A DNA stretch of 64,000 nucleotides from Erysipelotrichaceae bacterium (GCA_017432895.1 JAFRIG010000041.1:1-64000), one strand, 5' to 3'; numbered from the stretch's first letter, positions 26,588 through 35,984 are shown. Translations and numbers: made by a program. Notes: a model not told the origin generated them from the letters alone.

Positions 26588-28633
26588 TTAATTCATGAAG
26601 GTATAGGAAAGAACATATACGACGACCTCAAACACCAGAACAACGAAAGCATACAGAATATACTGATCGCATTTTCGGGATATTTTCAATCGTGAATTAT
26701 TGATAATGATGAACAGATAAGGCAAAAACGGCGAAAAATACCTTCCCTGTATTCCCTGAATGATCGGACCGCCATAATCCTCGATGATCTCCTGATCGAC
26801 CTCCGTCCAGCTTATCAGCATGCCGCCGACCATCATCAGCCCGGCAAAACAGCACATGATCAGAATGACAAACCGGAAAGTGAAACTGCCGGTATGCTTT
26901 TCTTCCAGCAAGGCAGAAAGAACGATGAGAGCCAGCAGGGAATGGACCAGATAAGTCGGAAGGATGAGCGTATTGCCCGATAAGGCTCGGCCAAAAGAGG
27001 CATAGAACCAGGTCTTCAAAGAATATCTGATCGTCCTTAACAAAAGTTCGATCGCTTCCATCGGATGGGCCATGACATCGGAGAAGGTATAGGTATCCCC
27101 TTCTACCAATAACGGGTTTGAGACAAAGAAGGTCTCGGCGGAAAGCTCTCTGAGGAAAAGATTCTCAAAGATCTTGCGGATTATCCTGAAAGCCAGCGGG
27201 AACAGCAATACCGTCAGTTCATACATGGCCGGAGCCGTTATGATCAAAGCACCGATGATCTTGTCTTTTTTCTTGCCGAAATTCTCTTCCGGGACGAACC
27301 AGTAAAGGAAGCTGAAGAGGCCATAGACGACTTTGATCGGTGCTATCAGCATATTGACAATGAACACGAAAACGAATTCCTTTAAATCGATGATCTCTTT
27401 CTGATGCATCCATTTCATCAGACAGCCAATGATCACAAAAGTCAGGCCATTGATGTAGCAGTCGTATGAGAACGAAGCCGCCTGCTGCATGAAGATCGGA
27501 AGAGTAGCCAGGATGCCAAACAGCAGTTTATGGACCGGTGTCTTCTTAATGGCGATATATACGCATATCACATAGAATATCAGATTGAAAAGTCTTCCCA
27601 GATAGAAAGTCCTTAACATGTTCCAGTTGAGAAGTCTTGCCAAAGTGATGCCCAGTGCCTGAGGAACAAAACAGATCTTATAGGATTCATCGATATCAAA
27701 ATTCATCTTTGAATCTTTATTATCCAGATGCATCGGACGGTTGATCTTGGTGATAAAACGTTCGTAGGCGGCGGAAATGTTCAAGTGACCGGCCATTGCC
27801 CCATAATTCTGGTATTCTTCATCGATGATCAGATGGTCTTTCTTGCCCATCATATAATTGGAAAGCTGCAGCGAATACTCGTAATGGATCGTCTCATCAG
27901 GAACCGACATCGGTGTGATGATCAGCCAGAACGTCAAACCAAAACAGATCGCGATCACCGTAAACAGGACCTCGTATTTCGGCTTCACGAGCAGTATCAG
28001 CAAGATGATAAGCGTGAAAGTACTGATCACCCAGATGATGACGATGCGATAGAAAAGATCCAACTCTTTGCTTTCACTTAAAAACCGCAAAGAAAGATCG
28101 CCTTCCTGGAGCTGGCCATTGATCTCAAGTTTACCGTCTTCGTAAGCTTTCAGATTCGAATAGTAAACCCCGGCCCCCTGGCCGCTTTGCGAATCTGAAC
28201 TTAACACAACACGGATCTGACTGTCGTTTTTAGGATCCAGTTTCTCAGACAGCCTGAAAGTCATAAATGCGTTGTCCTGCAAAGATGATACTTTTACCTG
28301 TTTGTCGGCATAAATTATGCCGCTGTCAATACCGCTGACCCGCACTGTAAAAGAACCATTGTTTCTTCTGGCGTAGGTCGCAAATTTGATCGCCAGAGAT
28401 TCACTGCCCTCAACGATCGGAAGGTTTTGCTGAACAACTGTTCCATCCGCAAGTTCAACAACATTATCGAAAGCTTCATTTCCGGTGGAGATCTTGCCTA
28501 AAGAATCCTGATAGAAATACAAAGTAAAAGGCACCGCAAAAGCCCATAAGAGCAGCAAAATGATGACTGCGATCTTATTTTCCCGGCAGTTTTCGATAAT
28601 CCTTTCTTTAAATTCAAAAAACTTATCTTTCAT
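26588..28633 (-). CDS. DUF2142-family polytopic membrane protein with outside N-terminal domain
   Basis: The 681-residue protein has a first membrane segment (about 22-41), an outside beta-type domain (about 50-195: VVQQNLPIVEGSESLAIKF, SDSQSGQGAGVYY), and then about 11 membrane segments. The segment MSVPDETIHYEYSLQL right after the second membrane helix and IFMQQAASFSYDCYINGLTF identify DUF2142, a family thought to be GT-C glycosyltransferases; the Asp-Glu is the presumed active site. The outside domain resembles those of the exporter permease and its small neighbour. It likely acts on lipid-linked glycan outside the cell. It overlaps its upstream neighbour by 11 bp. Confidence 0.8.
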   Translation of the reverse strand: MKDKFFEFKERIIENCRENKIAVIILLLLWAFAVPFTLYFYQDSLGKISTGNEAFDNVVELADGTVVQQNLPIVEGSESLAIKFATYARRNNGSFTVRVSGIDSGIIYADKQVKVSSLQDNAFMTFRLSEKLDPKNDSQIRVVLSSDSQSGQGAGVYYSNLKAYEDGKLEINGQLQEGDLSLRFLSESKELDLFYRIVIIWVISTFTLIILLILLVKPKYEVLFTVIAICFGLTFWLIITPMSVPDETIHYEYSLQLSNYMMGKKDHLIIDEEYQNYGAMAGHLNISAAYERFITKINRPMHLDNKDSKMNFDIDESYKICFVPQALGITLARLLNWNMLRTFYLGRLFNLIFYVICVYIAIKKTPVHKLLFGILATLPIFMQQAASFSYDCYINGLTFVIIGCLMKWMHQKEIIDLKEFVFVFIVNMLIAPIKVVYGLFSFLYWFVPEENFGKKKDKIIGALIITAPAMYELTVLLFPLAFRIIRKIFENLFLRELSAETFFVSNPLLVEGDTYTFSDVMAHPMEAIELLLRTIRYSLKTWFYASFGRALSGNTLILPTYLVHSLLALIVLSALLEEKHTGSFTFRFVILIMCCFAGLMMVGGMLISWTEVDQEIIEDYGGPIIQGIQGRYFSPFLPYLFIIINNSRLKISRKCDQYILYAFVVLVFEVVVYVLSYTFMN

Positions 28634-29864
28634 TCAAATGACCAAGTAATAGTTTATCATAATTATCATTATTCAATTTCTCAAGCGAATAATCACATTT
28701 ATAATCGTCATTTATGATCGAAAGAATATTTCTTCTGATCACATCCGCTTTTGAACCGACCGTTTCAAAACCGTATTCTTTCAGGATCCTGTAACTTGGT
28801 GAATTGGGATCACAGATCCCTAAAATCGGCTTCCTAAGCATCAGATACTCTACGATCTTGCTGGGAAGATAAGGCTGACATTCCGCTTTCGGCATCAGCG
28901 TATCGAACAGCACCAGCACATCGGCATCTTTCATGATCGCGACCGATTCTTTATAAGAGACCTTGTCATGCAAAACAAAGAGATCCTGTAGACCATAATC
29001 CCTGATCTTTCTAATATCGGGTTCCTGGATCTCGGAATACTGATGAAAGATGATCTTTTTTCCGATTTCCGGATCTTCTTTATTCAAATCTCGCAAAGCT
29101 TCCAGAAAAGAGTCGATCTTTCTTAAACCGTATAATCTTCCAAGATGAACGGCCTGTTTGATATGATTATCGGCTTTTGGTACATCCAGCAGTGAAGAAT
29201 ACATTTCCCAATCCGGAATATAGGTCAAGGGATAGATGACGGACTTTTTCAACAGCTCATCATAATCCTCGTATTGTTTCAAAGTGAAATCTCTTTGCTC
29301 CTCGCAGATGAAAACCAGTTCATCCGCATTTCTGACTGCCACCTCTTCATATCTGTCGTTATACAGGCAGAAAGCGCCAACATTGAAAGCGATCCTATAA
29401 AAGATACTGCGGTCTTCAAGGTCGGTCTTCTTGTATGGTGATCCCTTGAAAGGATCGGAAAAAGAAGCGATCCACTTTACCTCCGGGTGTTTCCTTTTGA
29501 TCTTGGCTCCGGCGATATGAGAGATACCCGGAACGATCGAAGTAAACAGATATTTATAATCGCCTTTTTCAAACTCCTTCAAAGCATCATGAACATACCT
29601 GTTCATCAAAAAAAGGCCAGCCGGTAGCCGTAAAGGATAGTTTCGCGGAATCGCCCAATCCAGGTCACTGCTGTATCTGATATGAAATTTTGCGAAACTG
29701 TCATCCTTTTGAAGCTGTTTGGCAAGGCTCTGGTCTTCCTTTCCGCGAAAACAGAAAACATCCAGATCCAGATCCAGGTCCCGCAGACGCTTATATGTAA
29801 GCAAAGTGACAGTGTCGTTATAGGGCACAAAACTACCCGGAACGACAAACATCCTATCTTTCAT
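28623..29864 (-). CDS. GT4-like glycosyltransferase
   Basis: The 413-residue protein is a GT-B enzyme with an N-terminal half containing TLLTYKRLRDLDLDLDVF, SIVPGISHIAGAKIKRKHP and WIASFSDPFKGSP, and a donor half with HIKQAVHLGRLYGLRKID, VLVLFDTLMPKAECQPYLPSKIVEYLM (the usual E-x7-E region is partly changed) and the tail LGICDPNSPSYRILKEYGFET. The open frame reaches a TTG at 29885; ATG at 29864 is used, inside the last codons of the DUF2304 gene, and another ATG lies at 29852. Confidence 0.72.
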   Translation of the reverse strand: MKDRMFVVPGSFVPYNDTVTLLTYKRLRDLDLDLDVFCFRGKEDQSLAKQLQKDDSFAKFHIRYSSDLDWAIPRNYPLRLPAGLFLMNRYVHDALKEFEKGDYKYLFTSIVPGISHIAGAKIKRKHPEVKWIASFSDPFKGSPYKKTDLEDRSIFYRIAFNVGAFCLYNDRYEEVAVRNADELVFICEEQRDFTLKQYEDYDELLKKSVIYPLTYIPDWEMYSSLLDVPKADNHIKQAVHLGRLYGLRKIDSFLEALRDLNKEDPEIGKKIIFHQYSEIQEPDIRKIRDYGLQDLFVLHDKVSYKESVAIMKDADVLVLFDTLMPKAECQPYLPSKIVEYLMLRKPILGICDPNSPSYRILKEYGFETVGSKADVIRRNILSIINDDYKCDYSLEKLNNDNYDKLLLGHLNER

Positions 29865-30213
29865 TTTTTTTCTTAAGTTCTTCAAGCTCTTTTTTCAAAG
29901 AAGCCACTTCGTAAGTCAGTTTAATGATCTCCTCATTATGTTTGGAAATCATGATATATACATAAAAAGTCAAGGCATACAGTAAAGCCGTCATGATCAG
30001 AAAGACCGTATTGACCGGCATCTGTATTCCCAACAGATGGGACAAGGAATAGAATGTCTCCGGAAAGACCGCCATAATAAGGGACAGAAGTGCCCATAAA
30101 AGCCAGACGATGGAATAGCGGATATTCAGTCTTCTTCTGACGACGGAAAGTATGATGACGACAAAGACACCCAACGATGCCAGCAGTAAACCCAGACGTA
30201 AACCAGAACTCAT
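29854..30213 (-). CDS. DUF2304-family small membrane protein
   Basis: The 119-residue protein has three membrane segments (about 5-24, 34-52, 68-88) and a charged coiled-coil C-terminus (EEIIKLTYEVASLKKELEELKKK). The core RRRLNIRYSIVWLLWALLSLIMAVFP is typical of DUF2304. These proteins are regularly found beside a DPM1-like GT2, as here with the gene immediately upstream, and probably form a membrane partner for it. An AGGAG ribosome site precedes the ATG. The end overlaps the following GT4 by 11 bp. Confidence 0.85.
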   Translation of the reverse strand: MSSGLRLGLLLASLGVFVVIILSVVRRRLNIRYSIVWLLWALLSLIMAVFPETFYSLSHLLGIQMPVNTVFLIMTALLYALTFYVYIMISKHNEEIIKLTYEVASLKKELEELKKKNER

Positions 30214-30222
30214 GTAAAACTC

Positions 30223-30888
30223 CTATTGAATGAATAAGATCGAAAGGATCTCAAACAACATAAAATATGCCGATTTGAAAGGATTGGCGAAATAAGAAAC
30301 ACCCGCCTCTCTTTCTTTCATATCGACCTGTATCTCCTTGACGCGATAGCCGTGATGCAAAAGATAACACATCGCATCCGGTTCGGCATAAAAGTTCATC
30401 GATTCGTCAAAGCTTTCAATGACCTTTTTTCCCAGACAACGCATACCGCTTGTGGGATCCGATACCGCCTTCCCGGTTTTGATCCTGATCAGAAAACACA
30501 GGATCCGACTGCCCAGCATGCGCATGGTCAAAGGTTTTTTCTTTTCCACAAAACGGGAACCGACCACATAGTCATAACCCTCTTCGACCTGTCTGATCAG
30601 ATCATTCATAAAGACCGGAGGATGCTGGCCATCACCATCGATGCAGATGACGCAGTCGTAATCATGATCATGGGCATACATGAAACCCGCCCTGGTCACT
30701 CCTGCCAGACCCAGATTGATCGGCAGATCGAGATGATTGAAATTCATCTCATCCAGGATCCTTGGCGTTTCGTCGGTCGAGCAGTCGTTGATGATCAAAT
30801 AATCATAACCGTAAGCGGTTATCTCACCGATCAGATTCGCAATGCTCTCCTGCTCATTAAAAGCCGGAATGACGACAAGTGTTTTCAT
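30223..30888 (-). CDS. GT2 glycosyltransferase, DPM1-like without membrane segments
   Basis: The 221-residue GT-A protein has TLVVIPAFNEQESIANLI, YDYLIINDCSTDETP, the metal motif CIDGDGQHPP, YDYVVGSRFVEKKK and DPTSGMRCLGKKVI, as in dolichol- or polyprenyl-phosphate mannosyl/glucosyltransferases. It lacks the C-terminal membrane helices of its two relatives in this window and probably relies on the DUF2304 protein downstream. No ribosome site is visible; a TATAAT ends 8 bases before the ATG, so the mRNA may lack a leader. Confidence 0.85.
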   Translation of the reverse strand: MKTLVVIPAFNEQESIANLIGEITAYGYDYLIINDCSTDETPRILDEMNFNHLDLPINLGLAGVTRAGFMYAHDHDYDCVICIDGDGQHPPVFMNDLIRQVEEGYDYVVGSRFVEKKKPLTMRMLGSRILCFLIRIKTGKAVSDPTSGMRCLGKKVIESFDESMNFYAEPDAMCYLLHHGYRVKEIQVDMKEREAGVSYFANPFKSAYFMLFEILSILFIQ

Positions 30889-30896
30889 ATAAAGTA

Positions 30897-30925
30897 ATTA
30901 TAGTTTATTCTCTGTTCTTTTTAAA
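30897..30925 (-). promoter_or_regulatory. Promoter (TTTAAA-17-TATAAT) just before a GT2 start
   Basis: On the minus strand TTTAAA (four of six) is 17 bases from a perfect TATAAT, which ends 8 bases before the ATG at 30888. Transcription would start at or within about two bases of the ATG. It overlaps the last codons of the upstream GT4. Confidence 0.55.
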
Positions 30926-32014
30926 ATACGCATCAAAATACGGTTTCTGTCTTCTAACCATATTCTCGATCGTGAAATCCCGGATGATCTTTAAACTCAT
31001 TTCAGACATCTCCCTGTTCCTCTTTTCTTCCAGACACAGATCGATGTCTCTGCTCAGTTCATCTACATCGTAGGTTCTGAACATCATTCCATTATTCCTG
31101 ATCAAAGAATAAGCACCGACCACACTGTCGGAAGCGATGACGGGAAGACCCTGAGCCATAGCTTCATTGACCACCAGACCCCAGACATCCGTTTCTGAAG
31201 GCAAAACAAAAAGATCACAGGCTTTGTAATAGTCATTCACTTCTTCAGGCACAACGAAGTCAATAAAATGGAATCGATCTGAGCCTTCAGTCAGCTGCAG
31301 GTAAGAATTTAATGGCTTGCCACCCAGAATATAGAGATCGCAATCGCTCTCGCATTTTTTTACAGCTTCGATCAGATCCTCAAAGCGCTTAAGCGGCAAA
31401 AACCTTCCCACACCCAAAACGATCTTCTTTCCACTGGCGATACCAAGCTTTTTTCTCAGCTCAAGTTTTTCATTTTTTTTCAAAGGTCTTTCGATGATCT
31501 GCTTTTCACTGATCGAAGAGAAATTATGAATAATGATCTTATCCGGATCGACTCCATATGAAACTAGATGATCTCTGGCTGCCTCACCGCTGCATGTGAA
31601 GCCGGTACAAAGTCTTCTGATCACGAATCTCTTGATCGCCTCTTTTATGCCTGATCTTACCCTTTCTGTGGGATAACCGTCGACATTGACATAGGAAAAC
31701 CGGCCACTCATCTTGCAATAAAGCAAACCCAGCAGATTGGTCTTAGGACCGTAACCATCAAATATGATCAAAGCATCTTTATTCTTTCTCAGCAGTGTGA
31801 TCACATCAAAACAAAGCGGATCAAAAAGATCCTTATCATTCTTCAATTTGACGATCTTGCAGGCATCGGAAGACTTCTGCAGCCACCTGTCATCCCGCTC
31901 ATAATCATGATCCTTCGTATAGACGATCGTGACATCGTAAAAAGAAGCGAGCTGTTCACACCACTTTTTTCTATAAGGCGCGATATTGGAAGTGATGACG
32001 ATGATCTTATCCAT
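30905..32014 (-). CDS. GT4-type glycosyltransferase
   Basis: The 369-residue GT-B protein begins IIVITSNIAPYRKKWCEQL and has FIDGYG-like LIIFDGYGPKTNL, FTCSGEAARDHLVSYGV, KKIVLGVGRFLPLKRFEDLIEAV, CDLYILGGKPLNSYLQL and the donor motif FVLPSETDVWGLVVNEAMAQGLPVIAS (E-x7-E). Such enzymes join a nucleotide-activated sugar to a lipid-linked chain at the inner membrane face. It overlaps the GT2 upstream by 8 bp and is the last gene of the Wzx/Wzy module. Confidence 0.88.
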   Translation of the reverse strand: MDKIIVITSNIAPYRKKWCEQLASFYDVTIVYTKDHDYERDDRWLQKSSDACKIVKLKNDKDLFDPLCFDVITLLRKNKDALIIFDGYGPKTNLLGLLYCKMSGRFSYVNVDGYPTERVRSGIKEAIKRFVIRRLCTGFTCSGEAARDHLVSYGVDPDKIIIHNFSSISEKQIIERPLKKNEKLELRKKLGIASGKKIVLGVGRFLPLKRFEDLIEAVKKCESDCDLYILGGKPLNSYLQLTEGSDRFHFIDFVVPEEVNDYYKACDLFVLPSETDVWGLVVNEAMAQGLPVIASDSVVGAYSLIRNNGMMFRTYDVDELSRDIDLCLEEKRNREMSEMSLKIIRDFTIENMVRRQKPYFDAYFKKNRE

Positions 32015-32960
32015 TCAGGTCCATCCTTTTACACAATTTATAGAGAGCTGCAACAGAGAATGAACTCACAGCAGCCAAAGCATAAGCCTTTTTCTCCCCG
32101 ATACCCGCAACTCTTTTAAACAGACTTCTTCCTTCCATCATCTGATAGATCTGTTTATAATCCTTGTAGTCCAATAAAGATGCAGCCGTATACAATGTAC
32201 CCAGCTGCCACCTTGGCAGGATCAGAGCGATCTTCTTTTCATATTCCGGATATTTATTTTCAAGTTCTTCACAAAAAGCTTTAAAAACCTCATGGCCTGT
32301 CACGATCCTTTCGTATGCTGAACCGGTCATGATCGAGCTTTCTCTCAGATAATAACCGTACAGTTTTGCCGGCAGATAGACAGCCTGATGTGATTTGAAC
32401 AATACTTCCCAGATAAAAAGCTGATCCTCGGAAAAGCGGATGTCTTCTCTGAAAAGCAGCTCGTTCTCAAGCAGAAATTCCTTTCTAAACAGCATCGATG
32501 GCACAACGAAGCTGATCGTTCTTTTCAGAAAAGCATCGATAAGCGCATCTTTGTCATATAAAACAAAATTCGGATCATCATCCACCGGTGCGACCGGTGA
32601 CTTGACGTAAGAAAAGCCACAGAATGTAAAATCAATGTCCTCATTCATATGTTCCATCAGCCTTTTCAGAAAATCCTCATGGATCACATCATCGGAATCG
32701 ATAAAGACGACATAGTCTCCCTTGGCCTGACGCAAGCCAAAATTGCGGGCACTCGACTGCCCTCCGTTTTGTTTCTCAAGGATACGCCAGCTGATATCAC
32801 ATTTTTCCAGCACTTCCAGCGCCGTATCGATACCGGCGTCAGTGGAACCATCATCTACCAACAGCAGTTCAAAATCCCTGAAAGACTGCTTCAGGATGCT
32901 CTCAAGACAGTTTCTGATATATCTTTCGACATTGTATACCGCTACAATGACCGTTATCAT
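32007..32960 (-). CDS. GT2 glycosyltransferase, EpsJ/CpsI-like
   Basis: The 317-residue GT-A protein has ITVIVAVYNVERYIRNCLESIL, LLLVDDGSTDAG, GGQSSARNFGLRQAKGDYVVFIDSDD (DxD) and, further on, SEDQLFIWEVLFKSHQAVYLP, the usual layout for capsule GT2 enzymes. It overlaps the deacetylase upstream by 4 bp and has a GGAAAG ribosome site. The sugar transferred is unknown. Confidence 0.88.
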   Translation of the reverse strand: MITVIVAVYNVERYIRNCLESILKQSFRDFELLLVDDGSTDAGIDTALEVLEKCDISWRILEKQNGGQSSARNFGLRQAKGDYVVFIDSDDVIHEDFLKRLMEHMNEDIDFTFCGFSYVKSPVAPVDDDPNFVLYDKDALIDAFLKRTISFVVPSMLFRKEFLLENELLFREDIRFSEDQLFIWEVLFKSHQAVYLPAKLYGYYLRESSIMTGSAYERIVTGHEVFKAFCEELENKYPEYEKKIALILPRWQLGTLYTAASLLDYKDYKQIYQMMEGRSLFKRVAGIGEKKAYALAAVSSFSVAALYKLCKRMDLNG

Positions 32961-33643
32961 TTTATCTTTCCTTCAAACACGGAATCGTTCATGTTCATGC
33001 GCGGAATGATATTCCCATAGTCCTCATGATAAGGAAGATCATAAGTCATGAAGATATGATCATAGTATCCCTTTGCCATCTCGATATCCTCTTTTGAACA
33101 GGCATACATCGAACCAAAAGGAAAAGCGAAACAGTCCACCTTTACGCCAAATTCTTCCTCCAGCTTTTTCTTTGAGCTGCTAAGCCCCTTTTCCAAATCC
33201 GTTCTTTCAATAAAACGTGCCATCACATGCCGATCAAGATGCGATCCGATAATGGCCTTGGAATCTTTAAGCATTTCTAAGACCATCTTTGAACTAAGAT
33301 ATCCATCTTTATTTAAGAATTCATCACAGATAAAAAGATAATAAGGGACATCCTTTTCCTTCAGTAGTGGATAAGCATTGAAATAGACGCTCTCATAGAC
33401 ATCATCAAAACTGATCACGACATTTCTCGGATCTTTTTCCCTAAGAAGTGTCTCGATATCGACGATATTCCTGTTTTTAAACAGCTGATCGATGACTTTG
33501 ACAAAGTTTTCCTTCCTGATCGCATATACATCCCCATCGTCCGCAACTTTGTGAAACATGTAAACCTTGCCTTGTGAAGGTTTGGTTTTCCTGTTTAAGA
33601 CATAAAGCCTCTGCGCAATGATGTAGTAAAGCCTTTTAAACAT
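32957..33643 (-). CDS. NodB-type polysaccharide deacetylase-like protein
   Basis: The 228-residue protein has a CE4/NodB core: VVISFDDVYESVYFNAYPLL (motif 1 Asp-Asp), AIIGSHLDRHVMARF (motif 2, His-x3-His metal site), and CFAFPFGSMYACSKEDIE (motif 3). No signal peptide or membrane segment is clear, so it appears cytoplasmic and may act on a lipid-linked or nucleotide sugar instead of a finished chain. Members remove N- or O-acetyl groups. It overlaps both neighbours by 4-8 bp. Confidence 0.82.
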   Translation of the reverse strand: MFKRLYYIIAQRLYVLNRKTKPSQGKVYMFHKVADDGDVYAIRKENFVKVIDQLFKNRNIVDIETLLREKDPRNVVISFDDVYESVYFNAYPLLKEKDVPYYLFICDEFLNKDGYLSSKMVLEMLKDSKAIIGSHLDRHVMARFIERTDLEKGLSSSKKKLEEEFGVKVDCFAFPFGSMYACSKEDIEMAKGYYDHIFMTYDLPYHEDYGNIIPRMNMNDSVFEGKIK

Positions 33644-34781
33644 CCTTCCTCCACACCATTCTATTCACGATACCGGTATAGGACTGGATGATCTTGACGA
33701 CCTTGTCCGAAACATTGAGATCGGTGTAATCCGGAACCGGGATACCAAGATCATTGTTCCTGTTCATTTCGATGGCGGTATCGACTGATTGTAATACTTC
33801 TTTTTCCGTAATACCGGACAGTATGAAACAGCCCTTATCCAAAGCTTCCGGTCTTTCAGTCGAAGTACGTATGGCGACAGCCGGGAAAGATTTGCCGATA
33901 CCTGTGAAAAAGGATGATTCTTCAGGTAAAGTTCCGGAATCGGATACCACACATAACGCATTCATCTGCAGATTATTGTAGTCATGAAAGCCTAAAGGCT
34001 TATGCATGATGACCCTCTTATCTAGTTCAAAACCTGATTCCTCAAGTCTTTTCCTTGATCTGGGGTGGCAGGAATACAGGATCGGCACATCATATCTTTC
34101 AGCCAGAGAATTAATGGAATTAAACAGCGACAGGAAATTCTTTTCGGTATCGATGTTTTCCTCTCTGTGGGCACTTAATAAGATATACCTGCCTTTTTCA
34201 AGATTCAACTGCTCAAGGATATCGGATGCTTCGATCTGCCTGAGGTGAGCAGATAATACTTCCGCCATGGGAGAACCGGTGACATAGGTACGCTCTTTAG
34301 GCAGACCGCATTCGGCCAGATATCTTCTGGCGTGTTCGGAATAGGCCAGATTGACATCGGAGATGATATCGACGATACGCCTGTTTGTCTCTTCCGGCAG
34401 ACATTCATCCTTGCAGCGGTTGCCCGCTTCCATATGGAAGATCGGGATATGCAGTCTCTTGGCACCGATGGCGGAAAGACAGGAGTTGGTATCACCCAGT
34501 ACCAGTAAGGCATCAGGCCTTTCCTTGACCATGAGCTTGTAGGACTTGTCGATGATGTTGCCGATGGTGGAGCCAAGATCATCGCCCACGGCATCAAGAT
34601 AGTAATCGGGATCTCTTAAGCCCAGATCCTTAAAGAAGATGCCGTTTAATTCATAGTCGTAGTTCTGGCCGGTATGCACCAGTAGTGTATTGAAATATTT
34701 GTCACACTTCTTGATGACTTCCGATAATCTGATGATCTCGGGTCTGGTACCGACGATGATCATGAGTTTGAGTTTATCCAT
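33636..34781 (-). CDS. capG: UDP-N-acetyl-L-fucosamine-forming C2 epimerase (CapG/WbjD-like)
   Basis: The 381-residue protein belongs to the non-hydrolysing UDP-GlcNAc 2-epimerase fold: VGTRPEIIRLSEVI, HTGQNYDYELNGIFF, VLGDTNSCLSAIGAKR, FHMEAGNRCKDECLPEETNRRIVD, LLSAHREENID, and VVSDSGTLPEESSFF. The position next to CapF and CapE homologues indicates the last step of UDP-L-FucNAc synthesis (UDP-N-acetyl-L-talosamine turned into UDP-FucNAc-L) and not ManNAc formation. The ATG at 34781 is 3 bases after capF. The order capE-capF-capG matches the pathway. Confidence 0.9.
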   Translation of the reverse strand: MDKLKLMIIVGTRPEIIRLSEVIKKCDKYFNTLLVHTGQNYDYELNGIFFKDLGLRDPDYYLDAVGDDLGSTIGNIIDKSYKLMVKERPDALLVLGDTNSCLSAIGAKRLHIPIFHMEAGNRCKDECLPEETNRRIVDIISDVNLAYSEHARRYLAECGLPKERTYVTGSPMAEVLSAHLRQIEASDILEQLNLEKGRYILLSAHREENIDTEKNFLSLFNSINSLAERYDVPILYSCHPRSRKRLEESGFELDKRVIMHKPLGFHDYNNLQMNALCVVSDSGTLPEESSFFTGIGKSFPAVAIRTSTERPEALDKGCFILSGITEKEVLQSVDTAIEMNRNNDLGIPVPDYTDLNVSDKVVKIIQSYTGIVNRMVWRKDV

Positions 34782-34784
34782 GAA

Positions 34785-35927
34785 CTACACCTCCTCAAAG
34801 AATGTATCCGGTCTGTCTTTTTCAAACAGTTCATTAGCCCACATAAGAGTGACCAGATCTTCCGTATCGCTTAAATTGATGATATTGTGCGTATAACCCG
34901 GCAACATATGGATCGCTTCCAGTTTCTTCCCATTAACTTCAAATTCCATGATCTCGTCGGATCCGATCTTTCTTTCCTGTATAAGACCGTGTCCCGCGAC
35001 GACCAGGAAGAACTCCCACTTTGTATTATGCCAGTGCTGGCCCTTGGTGATGCCGGGCTTGGATATGTTGATCGAAAACTGACCATGATCCTTAGTCTTC
35101 AGAAATTCGGTAAAAGAACCTCTTTCATCGACATTGCCTTGCAGTTCAAAACTGACTTTTCTTATAGGAAGATATGACAGGAAAGTCGAATACAGTTTCT
35201 TTTCAAAACTGCCTTTGGGAATAGAAGGCATCAATAAAGTTTCGGGTTCTGAATTGAATGTTTCGAGAAGATCGACGATCTCTCCCAATGTCTTTTTATG
35301 CGTGATCGGAACATAACACAGATCGCCATCTTTATGTTCCAAACCTTTCAAGGCTTCAAACATCTCATCGACGATATCATCGATATAGACCAGAGTCAGT
35401 TGCGTATTTCTATCGTTGACCTGAATAGGAAGATCGTTGGCGATATTGTGGCAGAAGGTTGCGACCGCCGAATTATAATTGGGCCGGCACCACTTGCCAA
35501 AGACGTTTGGAAAGCGGTAAACGCAAACTCTTACATCATTATTTTTGCCATATTCCAGCAAAAGATCTTCCGCCTCTTTCTTGGATCTTCCATAATCGTT
35601 GTCCAGTAAAGCCTGTGTCGAACTTGATAACATGACGGGACACTTATTGCCATATTTCTCTAAAGTATTCAGAAGGTCACCCAAAAACGAATGATTGACA
35701 TTGAACTGTGCTGCATCTTTTGGCCGATTGACTCCGGCCAGATTGAAGACGAAATCACAGGTTTTACAATACTCTTCAAAAAACTCCCTTGGCGTATCAA
35801 TATCATATTCAAAGATCTCGTCGATCACGACAGCTCTTGTACGATCTTTATTATCTCGGACGTTTTTCAGGTTCTCCACCAGGTTTTTCCCGACAAAGCC
35901 TTTTGCGCCGGTCACTAATACTTTCAT
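34785..35927 (-). CDS. capF: CapF-like bifunctional reductase with C-terminal cupin
   Basis: The 380-residue protein has an N-terminal short-chain dehydrogenase domain (VLVTGAKGFVGKNLVENL, FNLAGVNRPKD, SSSTQALLDNDYGRSKKEAE) and a C-terminal cupin from about 250 (NVDERGSFTEFLKTKD, KGQHWHNTKWEFFLVV, MLPGYTHNIINL). This two-domain form is specific for CapF/WbjC, where the cupin epimerises at C3 and the reductase reduces C4 to give UDP-N-acetyl-L-talosamine. The cupin metal histidines are present. Length fits (S. aureus CapF is 369). The ribosome site is GAGAGGAA. Confidence 0.94.
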   Translation of the reverse strand: MKVLVTGAKGFVGKNLVENLKNVRDNKDRTRAVVIDEIFEYDIDTPREFFEEYCKTCDFVFNLAGVNRPKDAAQFNVNHSFLGDLLNTLEKYGNKCPVMLSSSTQALLDNDYGRSKKEAEDLLLEYGKNNDVRVCVYRFPNVFGKWCRPNYNSAVATFCHNIANDLPIQVNDRNTQLTLVYIDDIVDEMFEALKGLEHKDGDLCYVPITHKKTLGEIVDLLETFNSEPETLLMPSIPKGSFEKKLYSTFLSYLPIRKVSFELQGNVDERGSFTEFLKTKDHGQFSINISKPGITKGQHWHNTKWEFFLVVAGHGLIQERKIGSDEIMEFEVNGKKLEAIHMLPGYTHNIINLSDTEDLVTLMWANELFEKDRPDTFFEEV

Positions 35928-35952
35928 ACTGTTCCTCTCTATTTTATAAAAT

Positions 35953-35975
35953 AAGCGCTTTTTAATAAAGCGCTT
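35953..35975 (-). terminator. Short hairpin between capE and capF
   Basis: AAGCGCTT repeats as an inverted pair around an AT-rich centre, followed on the minus strand by a moderate T-rich stretch (ATTTTAT). It lies in a 57-base gap in the middle of an otherwise packed operon, so it is probably a partial terminator or mRNA-processing hairpin that sets the capF/capG level. Confidence 0.45.
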
Positions 35976-35984
35976 GGATCGCAG

